DNA from: Ilumatobacter sp.
GTDB lineage: Bacteria > Actinomycetota > Acidimicrobiia > Acidimicrobiales > Ilumatobacteraceae
DNA: 5,172 bases
Reading direction: 5' to 3'
Assembly (NCBI GenBank): GCA_029263275.1
Contig: JAJCXU010000509.1
Coordinates: forward strand, 1 to 5,172
The notes under the pieces were generated by a model. That model ran no database searches. It saw nothing but the letters and a program-made list of their open reading frames with translations, and was not told where the DNA came from. A program made the translations under genes and the position numbers. Positions 1 to 4,625 of this stretch are shown piece after piece (within the stretch, counting starts at the first letter, position 1; every line of letters starts with the position of its first letter).

Positions 1-1
1 C

Positions 2-1813
2 TTCAAGGATGAGGCGGGCGATCGAATCGGTGGCTCAACCGTCGAACCCGGTCTGATCGTCGAAGGGCACCCTGCGTACGAGAGTCTGACCAACAAGACC
101 CCCTACATCGGAGAAGTCCCGGTGGCGGGACGGATGCGCTATGCGTACCTGACCCCCATCATCGATGCAGACGCCTCGCTTGTCGGCCTCCTCGCCGTCG
201 ATGTCGGGTGGGCGGATGACCTGAACAGAATCAATGCTCGCGTCGCGAACCGTGTCATTGCCGCAGTGCTGGTGTTGCTCGGTGCAATGGCCGTGGCTGG
301 CGGCATCGCGATGTTCCTGGCGTTCCGACCGATGAACCGACTGATCAAGGTGGCCCACGACGTCGGATCGGCCGACGGTCCGGACTCGATTCAGCTCGCC
401 GATCGGCGCGACGAAATCGGCTACCTCGCCAAGGGCCTCGTCAAAGTGATCGACCTCCAACGCGACTTGGCGCATCGGGCCTACACCGACCCCCTCACCG
501 GCATTCCCAATCGTGCCGCATTCATGCGCGAACTCGACCGACGATTTGGCGAGCTGGGCGAAGGTGAAGATCCCGCGATGCACGGGTTCGCTCTCCTGAT
601 CATCGACCTCGACGGATTCAAGGAAGTGAATGACGGCCTCGGCCACCAGGCAGGCGACGAGCTTCTCATGTCGATCACGGCCTCGCTGCGTTCAGAGTTG
701 CGGCCCGGTGAATTCCTTGCTCGTCTCGGCGGTGACGAATTCGCTCTTCTCACATCAGCCGGCGTCGACGATGTGGCATCGGTGCAGCAGGCAGCGAATC
801 GTGCCTCGCTGAATGTCTCGGGCGTCCGCCAGACGCAAGCCGGTGACACCAGCATGACGGCCAGCATCGGCATCGCCCTGATTCCGGAACACGGTATGAC
901 CTCTGAAGTCGCGATGAGCCACGCAGACCTCGCGCTCTACGCGGTGAAGCGGGATGGCCGTGGGCACTCGCAGATCTACCAATCCGACCTGTCGTCACCC
1001 ATCCAACGGCGGATGCATCTCGCCACGGAACTCCGCCGAGCCCTCGAAGAGAACGTCGTGCGCCTCGACTACCAGCCGATCTTCGACGCTCACGACGGTC
1101 GGATCCGTTGCGTCGAAGCACTCGCCCGCTGGACTCACGAAGTCGAAGGCGAGATCCCTCCGCTCGAGTTCGTTCGCGTTGCTGAGAACGCAGGACTGAT
1201 CAACGAGCTCGGCAACTACGTGATCGAGCAGGCGTGCGCGCAGATCGCGAGCTGGCGCCGGCTCGGCTTCCCGACGCCGGTTGTCGCGGTGAACGTATCG
1301 ACGATGCAGCTGTGGCAATCCGATTTCGTCGACCTGCTTCGTGCGTCGATGGAGCGACATGCCATCGCGCCGACGGAGTTGTGCCTCGAACTGACCGAGA
1401 GCATCCTCATCCAGCACGAACACGCCCAACACCGGCACCTGTTGAACGAGCTGGCCGACCTCGGTGTCTGCCTGTCCATCGACGACTTCGGCACGGGATA
1501 CTCGTCGCTCAGCTACCTGCACGACCTCCCCGTCCATCAGGTCAAGATCGACCGGATGTTCCTCGCCCATGCAGCGAACGACGACAAGCGTGCGCAACTG
1601 TTCGCCGGCATCGTGTCGTTGGCGCACAATCTCGGCCTGAGCGTCGTGGCCGAGGGCGTTGAAACGAGTGCCGAGCTGGCCTTGGCGCAACTGCACGGCT
1701 GCGACCTGCTCCAAGGATTCCATCTCGATCGTCCGATGCCCGGCGACGTCGTCTGTAGCCGGTTCGACGCGGCCAACGAGCGCTGGTCGCCCGCGACACT
1801 CCTGCCGGTCTGA
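2..1813 (+). CDS. Membrane-bound GGDEF-EAL c-di-GMP synthase/phosphodiesterase (5' end missing)
   Basis: The frame is open from the first bases of the window, so the true start lies upstream; 603 residues are visible. Residues 1-84 look like the end of an extracytoplasmic Cache-type sensor domain. Residues about 85-108 form a hydrophobic TM helix, followed by a HAMP-like linker (about 109-155). The GGDEF domain spans about 160-327, with the metal-binding IDLDGFKEVND segment and an intact RLGGDEF (GGDEF at 243-247). The EAL domain spans about 338-583 and keeps EAL (372-374), Asn431 of NVS, ELTES, DDFGTG (Asp494/495), Lys515 in VKID, AEGVE (Glu551, Glu554) and Gln571 in QGF. By family knowledge GGDEF makes c-di-GMP from two GTP and EAL hydrolyses it to pGpG; both sites look usable, so the enzyme may be bifunctional or switched by its sensor. 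The inhibitory I-site reads RPGE instead of RxxD. The ligand is unknown. It is followed by a 124-base gap and is probably the last gene of its transcript. Confidence 0.95.
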   Translation, partial: FKDEAGDRIGGSTVEPGLIVEGHPAYESLTNKTPYIGEVPVAGRMRYAYLTPIIDADASLVGLLAVDVGWADDLNRINARVANRVIAAVLVLLGAMAVAGGIAMFLAFRPMNRLIKVAHDVGSADGPDSIQLADRRDEIGYLAKGLVKVIDLQRDLAHRAYTDPLTGIPNRAAFMRELDRRFGELGEGEDPAMHGFALLIIDLDGFKEVNDGLGHQAGDELLMSITASLRSELRPGEFLARLGGDEFALLTSAGVDDVASVQQAANRASLNVSGVRQTQAGDTSMTASIGIALIPEHGMTSEVAMSHADLALYAVKRDGRGHSQIYQSDLSSPIQRRMHLATELRRALEENVVRLDYQPIFDAHDGRIRCVEALARWTHEVEGEIPPLEFVRVAENAGLINELGNYVIEQACAQIASWRRLGFPTPVVAVNVSTMQLWQSDFVDLLRASMERHAIAPTELCLELTESILIQHEHAQHRHLLNELADLGVCLSIDDFGTGYSSLSYLHDLPVHQVKIDRMFLAHAANDDKRAQLFAGIVSLAHNLGLSVVAEGVETSAELALAQLHGCDLLQGFHLDRPMPGDVVCSRFDAANERWSPATLLPV

Positions 1814-1837
1814 TCGGTCCGTCGACCGCACTGACCC

Positions 1838-1889
1838 GCTTCGTGTGAGGCCATGGTCCGTCCGACGGACCATGCGCTCACACGAAAGC
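1838..1889. repeat. 52-bp nested palindrome after the GGDEF-EAL gene (possible terminator)
   Basis: The core at 1852-1874 is an 11-bp perfect inverted repeat (CATGGTCCGTC) around one central base at 1863. Two unpaired positions on each side (1850-1851 and 1875-1876) separate it from a second perfect 10-bp arm, TTCGTGTGAG at 1840-1849 against 1877-1886. Two more pairs form outside if A1887 is bulged. It begins 25 bases after the stop codon of the c-di-GMP gene and ends 12 bases before the proposed alkB -35 element. In RNA it would fold into a long hairpin on either strand, which suits a transcription terminator, but no U-tract follows. Tail-less terminators are common in actinobacteria. A dispersed palindromic repeat or a protein-binding site are alternatives. 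Confidence 0.7.
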
Positions 1890-1901
1890 TTGCGAGATGC
1901 C

Positions 1902-1930
1902 TTGCGTTCGACTCGATCGTTCGCGAGAAT
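1902..1930 (+). promoter_or_regulatory. Candidate leaderless promoter for alkB
   Basis: A -35-like TTGCGT (1902-1907) and a -10-like GAGAAT (1925-1930) are separated by exactly 17 bases. The -10 hexamer keeps the two most important positions, A at the second place and T at the sixth. It ends seven bases before the A of the alkB ATG at 1938, so transcription would start at or next to the start codon. There is no Shine-Dalgarno-like sequence before the ATG, which agrees with a leaderless mRNA. The -35 matches the TTGACA consensus only in its first three bases. Confidence 0.5.
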
Positions 1931-1945
1931 CGAACACATGTTCTT
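1930..1945. promoter_or_regulatory. LexA/SOS box overlapping the alkB start codon
   Basis: The sequence TCGAACACATGTTCTT contains CGAAC-ACAT-GTTCT. This matches the Gram-positive/actinobacterial SOS box (CGAAC, RNRY centre, GTTC plus one further base) except at the last position, and its ACAT centre fits RNRY exactly. The ATG of the alkB gene (1938-1940) lies inside the box. The box begins on the last base of the proposed -10 hexamer and covers the predicted transcription start, where bound LexA would block RNA polymerase. The neighbouring gene encodes a DNA-repair-type enzyme, which supports the reading. LexA binding itself is inferred. Confidence 0.7.
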
Positions 1946-2564
1946 ACAGGGCTCACTCTTTGGGGTGTGCGACCCAGATGTCGACGCCGACTTCCTCGAG
2001 GCGCAGCGGGTCGAACTCGACGATCGATCGTGGATCGACTTCACGCCGGGCTGGCTCAACGGCGCCGATGCCGTTTTCGACGAATTGCTCGACCAGCTCG
2101 AACTTCGCCAGCGCACGGATATCCCGATGTACGACTCATTGGTCACCGAGCCGCGGCTCACTGCCGGGTGGCATGCGGACGACTATCCGGCTGGCGGGCC
2201 GACGCCGCTCCTCGACGATGTTCGTCAGCTGCTCACCGCGCGCTTTCATCGGCCGTTCGACTCCATTGGCTTCAACCTCTACCGCGACGGCAACGACTCG
2301 GTGGCATGGCACGGCGATCGCCATCGCAAGTTCGTCACCGACCCGGTCGTCGCCATCCTCAGCGTCGGGCAACCACGACCGCTGAAGCTGCGCCAACGCC
2401 GCGACAAGGGCGGCCGCGGGGCGTCGCGCAGTTGGGACCTCGGGCACGGCGACCTGTTCGTCATGGGTGGCGCATGCCAGCACGACTGGGAGCACTGCGT
2501 TCCGAAGATCCGCCGTGGGATCGGGCCGCGCATGTCGATCACCTTCCGCCACGACACGCGATAG
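1938..2564 (+). CDS. alkB: AlkB-family Fe(II)/2-oxoglutarate-dependent dioxygenase (alkylation repair)
   Basis: The 208-residue product has the AlkB signature. An FNLYRDG strand (Asn113, Tyr115) precedes WHGDRH with the iron ligands His125 and Asp127. The distal ligand is His186 in DWEHCVPK, and the C-terminal RMSITFR carries Arg198 and Arg204, spaced as in the R-x5-R that binds 2-oxoglutarate. Family members oxidatively remove methyl groups from N1-methyladenine and N3-methylcytosine in DNA or RNA; the short form, with little beyond the catalytic core, resembles the ALKBH2/ALKBH3-like bacterial group. The frame is open further upstream, but ATG 1938 is chosen because MFLQGSLFG is a typical N-terminus and the upstream part crosses the c-di-GMP gene and the palindrome. 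No Shine-Dalgarno is seen. A LexA-type box covers the start, implying damage induction. The PhyH gene follows after 15 bases. The exact substrate is not determined by the sequence. Confidence 0.93.
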   Translation: MFLQGSLFGVCDPDVDADFLEAQRVELDDRSWIDFTPGWLNGADAVFDELLDQLELRQRTDIPMYDSLVTEPRLTAGWHADDYPAGGPTPLLDDVRQLLTARFHRPFDSIGFNLYRDGNDSVAWHGDRHRKFVTDPVVAILSVGQPRPLKLRQRRDKGGRGASRSWDLGHGDLFVMGGACQHDWEHCVPKIRRGIGPRMSITFRHDTR

Positions 2565-2567
2565 TTC

Positions 2568-2573
2568 TACGCT
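2568..2573 (+). promoter_or_regulatory. Possible -10 element giving a leaderless phyH transcript
   Basis: TACGCT fits TAnnnT and ends six bases before the GTG start at 2580, in the 15-base gap after alkB. No Shine-Dalgarno precedes this GTG, so a leaderless start would explain how it is translated if it is not only coupled to alkB. No convincing -35 element lies 16-18 bases upstream; that stretch is inside the alkB coding end. A short match of this kind can arise by chance. Confidence 0.3.
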
Positions 2574-2579
2574 CGCGTC

Positions 2580-3449
2580 GTGGGTCACGACGTCGTCACC
2601 GCAGCACAGCACGAGTTCTACGCGAGCCATGGCTATCTGCAGCTCGAATCCTTTCTCGATGCCGAGTGGATGACAGAGCTGCGGGCCGCATCGGATCAGT
2701 TCGTCGACGAGAGTCGATCGTTGACCGGATCGAGTCGTCGGTTCGATCTCGAGCCCGGACACTCGGCGACGAACCCTCGACTCCGACGGCTGGTGTCGCC
2801 AGTCGATCTGCACGAGACCTTTCATCGGCTCGCGTTCGAGGGCCCCGTTGCACAACTCGCGATGGCGTTGCTCGGCGGGCCGGTTCGGTTCCATCACAGC
2901 AAGCTCAACTACAAGTGGTCAGGTGGCGGCGAGGAGGTGAAGTGGCACCAGGACATTCAGTTCTGGCCGCACACCGACTTCTCGCCGCTGACGATCGGTG
3001 TGTACCTCGACGACGTCGACGATGAGATGGGGCCGATGGGCGTGCTCCCTGGCAGCCACCTCGGAACGCTCTACGACCTCTACAACGCGGACGGATCGTG
3101 GGGCGGAGCGATGAACGACGCGGACATCGCCGCGCTGCCGATCGACGAGATGGTGTGGCTGCAGGGGCCAGCGGGTTCGGTCACGGTCCACAACTGCGCG
3201 ATGGTGCACGGCTCCATGCCCAACCTCTCCGACCGGCCGCGGCCGTTGCTGTTGCAGACCTATTCGGCGCTCGACAGCTATCCGGTGCTCGGGATCGGTG
3301 CGAACGGTGTCGATGGCGCGAACAGCGGGCGGATCGTTGGAGGTGCTCCGAGTCAGGAGGTCACCGTCGATGGTCGTCCGATGCGCGGTGCGCCCGACTG
3401 GCGCAAGCAGGGCCCGCCCACGATCTTTGGAAGCCAGCAAGCCGAGTAG
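2580..3449 (+). CDS. PhyH (phytanoyl-CoA dioxygenase)-family Fe(II)/2-oxoglutarate oxygenase
   Basis: The 289-residue protein begins with the usual family opening (EFYASHGYLQLESFLD, residues 12-27), a helix that precedes the double-stranded beta-helix core. The iron ligands are His123 and Asp125 in KWHQDIQFWP and His210 in AMVHGSMPN. Arg219 or Arg221 in SDRPRP is the likely 2-oxoglutarate carboxylate ligand. MGVLPGSHLG (153-162) is the conserved loop seen in PhyH and ectoine-hydroxylase-like enzymes. Such proteins hydroxylate small organic substrates with O2 and 2-oxoglutarate in the cytoplasm; the substrate here cannot be read from sequence, and nothing nearby points to ectoine or phytanate metabolism. 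The GTG start at 2580 is used because the next in-frame Met (residue 31) would remove the conserved N-terminal helix. It lies 15 bases after alkB on the same strand, so co-transcription is likely. The 3' end converges on pspC with an 18-base gap. Confidence 0.9.
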   Translation: MGHDVVTAAQHEFYASHGYLQLESFLDAEWMTELRAASDQFVDESRSLTGSSRRFDLEPGHSATNPRLRRLVSPVDLHETFHRLAFEGPVAQLAMALLGGPVRFHHSKLNYKWSGGGEEVKWHQDIQFWPHTDFSPLTIGVYLDDVDDEMGPMGVLPGSHLGTLYDLYNADGSWGGAMNDADIAALPIDEMVWLQGPAGSVTVHNCAMVHGSMPNLSDRPRPLLLQTYSALDSYPVLGIGANGVDGANSGRIVGGAPSQEVTVDGRPMRGAPDWRKQGPPTIFGSQQAE

Positions 3450-3467
3450 CGGGGAGCCGACCGCGCT

Positions 3468-3818
3468 TCAGCGCCGGACCACCGCGGCGACGTCGTCGGC
3501 GGCCTTGTCGACGTTGAAGTCCACGATCGGTTGACCGTCGGCCTCGTCGGGGATCACGAACCAGGCAACGAGGTAGGCAATCACCTGTGGGCCGGGAAGC
3601 AGGATGCTGACGACGGCGAGTGCGCGCACGGTCGTCCGGCTCCAGCCGTACTTGTCGGCGAGTCCGGCGCACACGCCACCGAGGCGGCGCCCGTCGCGAG
3701 GGCGCACCAGGCGTTGATCGGTGTTCGTGCTGCTGGTTCCGTTCGTCGCGTTGGCGTTCGCGTCGGTTCTCGGGGGCACGTAGGTGGCGGTGTCGGGGCG
3801 GGGGAGTGTGTCGTTCAT
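3468..3818 (-). CDS. Small PspC-domain membrane protein
   Basis: This 116-residue protein has a polar, probably disordered N-terminus rich in Asn, Thr and Pro (residues 1-35). A PspC domain covers about 36-93: RLVRPRDGRRLGGVCAGLA, then a helix-turn-like KYGWSRTTVRAL, then a hydrophobic segment (about 65-89) ending in FVIPDEA. The C-terminal tail is short and charged. PspC domains occur in phage-shock envelope-stress proteins and in many small actinobacterial membrane proteins whose role is undefined, so only the domain is claimed. The frame extends upstream to 3896, but those starts fall in or just after a perfect hairpin, so ATG 3818 was chosen. GGAA lies three bases before it, a poor Shine-Dalgarno; CATCGT seven bases upstream could instead be a leaderless -10. 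The gene converges on the PhyH gene and lies downstream of tetR, with a probable terminator between them. Confidence 0.85.
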   Translation of the reverse strand: MNDTLPRPDTATYVPPRTDANANATNGTSSTNTDQRLVRPRDGRRLGGVCAGLADKYGWSRTTVRALAVVSILLPGPQVIAYLVAWFVIPDEADGQPIVDFNVDKAADDVAAVVRR

Positions 3819-3872
3819 GTGTTCCACGATGACGGAATTCGGTGACGACATCGATCGTGTCGACCGGTGTGT

Positions 3873-3898
3873 CGATGGTGGGGACAACCCCACCATCG
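3873..3898 (-). terminator. Perfect 11-bp hairpin, probable tetR terminator
   Basis: CGATGGTGGGG (3873-3883) is perfectly complementary to CCCCACCATCG (3888-3898), with a four-base loop (ACAA on the + strand). It lies 21 bases beyond the tetR stop codon on the minus strand and about 55 bases before the pspC start. The stem is GC-rich and stable. No U-run follows in the minus direction, so it would be a tail-less actinobacterial-type terminator. It also means that pspC needs its own promoter in 3819-3872, where no strong one is visible, or depends on read-through. Confidence 0.7.
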
Positions 3899-3919
3899 CG
3901 GGCCCCTTTGCTTCCGCTG

Positions 3920-4549
3920 TCAGTCGACCGCGACGAGTGTGAGGAACTGTTCCACGGCCGTGGCGGCTTGCCGCTTGATCGAGCGGGAACTCGGTGGCGA
4001 CTCTCCGAGGAGGACGCGAATCTGCACGTCTCGAATGATGAGCCCATAGAGCAGCTCGAATGCGACGGCTGGGTCGGGTGCGTTGATCTCACCGGCGTCG
4101 TGCCGAGCGGCGAGGTAGCGCTCCACGAGTGGACCGACTCGATGTCGGCCCGATGCCAGCAGCCGGGCTGACAGTTCGGGTGACTGCATTGCGGCTCGGT
4201 TCAACGCAATCGACGACGGGCTGCAGAGCAGCGTGAGCAGCCCGGCAGCGAACCCGGTCAGCGTGTCATGTGTCGGAGCACCGGTTCCGAGTGCCGCGTC
4301 GACTGCCGCACCGGATTCATCGGCGCTGCGCTCGATCAGTGCGGCGAACAGTCCGTCGCGATTGCCGAACCAGGAATACAGCGTCTCCTTCGAGGCGCCG
4401 GCGCGCCGTGCGATGGCCAGCATCGTGACGTTGTCGTACCCCTCGTCGAGCAGCGCCGCCTCGGTGGCATCGAGCACCGCGTTACGCCGTTCTTCCCGCT
4501 CGGCAGCAGGCAGGCGACCTCGCCGCGGCGCGTTCTTCTGACTCGACAT
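3920..4549 (-). CDS. TetR-family transcriptional regulator
   Basis: The 209-residue protein has the TetR N-terminal DNA-binding domain at about 18-72: a helix with AVLDATEAALLDEGYDNVTM, then AIARRAGASKETLYSWFGNRDGLFAAL, in which SKETLYSWF is the recognition helix. The remaining helical part (about 80-205) is the ligand-binding/dimer domain and looks AefR-like in general pattern, a weak call. TetR proteins usually repress a divergent target until a small molecule binds. ATG 4549 was chosen. An in-frame GTG at 4567 would add six residues, but it overlaps one of the candidate operators and would leave almost no leader from the predicted start site near 4572. Neither start has a good Shine-Dalgarno. 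The gene diverges from the DUF1772 gene across 76 bases containing two GTAC-N6-GTAC elements, so autoregulation together with control of the neighbour is the natural inference. The inducer is unknown. Confidence 0.93.
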   Translation of the reverse strand: MSSQKNAPRRGRLPAAEREERRNAVLDATEAALLDEGYDNVTMLAIARRAGASKETLYSWFGNRDGLFAALIERSADESGAAVDAALGTGAPTHDTLTGFAAGLLTLLCSPSSIALNRAAMQSPELSARLLASGRHRVGPLVERYLAARHDAGEINAPDPAVAFELLYGLIIRDVQIRVLLGESPPSSRSIKRQAATAVEQFLTLVAVD

Positions 4550-4550
4550 C

Positions 4551-4580
4551 TTGACAAGTGTACTCACTGGTACGTATAAC
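4551..4580 (+). promoter_or_regulatory. Strong sigma70-type promoter for the DUF1772 gene
   Basis: A perfect -35 TTGACA (4551-4556) is followed after 18 bases by TATAAC (4575-4580), one mismatch from TATAAT. Transcription should start near 4587, giving a leader of about 39 bases with a good ribosome-binding site. This is the best promoter in the window. Its spacer contains a GTAC-N6-GTAC element, suggesting that it is kept off by the divergent TetR protein. The -35 overlaps the tetR leader, just before the tetR ATG. Confidence 0.8.
4560..4573. promoter_or_regulatory. Candidate TetR operator A
   Basis: GTACTCACTGGTAC has two GTAC tetramers ten bases apart, about one helical turn, and is followed by GT as in operator B. 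It fills the spacer of the + promoter and lies just downstream of the predicted tetR transcription start. Binding here would hinder both genes. Assignment to the adjacent TetR is inferred from position and repetition. Confidence 0.5.
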
Positions 4581-4608
4581 TATGAACCGTACGATTCGGT
4601 ACGTTTAA
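4579..4608 (-). promoter_or_regulatory. Candidate promoter for tetR
   Basis: On the minus strand TTAAAC (4608-4603) and CATAGT (4584-4579) are separated by 18 bases. Start would be near 4572, about 23 bases before the tetR ATG at 4549. Both hexamers are weaker than those of the opposing promoter. The two -10 hexamers overlap by two bases, so the promoters should exclude each other. Operator B occupies this spacer. Confidence 0.4.
4589..4602. promoter_or_regulatory. Candidate TetR operator B
   Basis: GTACGATTCGGTAC repeats the GTAC-N6-GTAC form of operator A with the same following GT; the two centres are 29 bases apart. It is the more palindromic copy: CGA-T-TCG at its centre (4592-4598) and AAC/GTT at 4585-4587 and 4603-4605 share a symmetry axis. 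It lies immediately after the predicted + strand transcription start and inside the proposed tetR promoter spacer. Confidence 0.5.
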
Positions 4609-4613
4609 TTCAC

Positions 4614-4619
4614 AAAGGA
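4614..4619 (+). promoter_or_regulatory. Ribosome-binding site of the DUF1772 gene
   Basis: AAAGGA ends six bases before the ATG at 4626 and fixes this start. It is the only clear Shine-Dalgarno sequence in the window; the other visible starts look leaderless or have weak sites. Confidence 0.75.
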
Positions 4620-4625
4620 ACCAAC

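Noticed and set aside
1815..1828. Five-bp stem (CGGTC/GACCG) just after the c-di-GMP gene stop codon as a terminator
   Set aside because: It is too short to be convincing, and the much larger palindrome at 1838-1889 is the better candidate.
1919..1935. GTTCG-N7-CGAAC inverted repeat as a second LexA box
   Set aside because: The half-sites point outward, opposite to the CGAAC-N4-GTTCG order of an SOS box, and the spacing is wrong.
1659..1937. Extension of the alkB frame upstream into the c-di-GMP gene
   Set aside because: The frame is merely open. The extension resembles no AlkB N-terminus, and the promoter, LexA box and MFLQGSLFG opening all support 1938.
995..2161. Long 388-residue open frame on the minus strand
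   Set aside because: It lies opposite the EAL domain, the intergenic palindrome and alkB, and its translation shows no domain or hydrophobic pattern. High-GC genes commonly give open antisense frames.
1853..3025. 390-residue + strand frame across the intergenic region, alkB and PhyH
   Set aside because: The translation is arginine-rich and featureless, and it is out of frame with two clearly recognisable enzymes that cover the same bases.
3463..3474. Small hairpin GCGC-TTCA-GCGC between the convergent PhyH and pspC genes as a terminator
   Set aside because: A 4-bp stem with no U-tract is expected by chance in DNA of this composition; it also overlaps the pspC stop codon.
3361..4092. 243-residue minus-strand frame
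   Set aside because: It is an arginine-rich shadow overlapping pspC, the hairpin and the ends of the tetR and PhyH genes.
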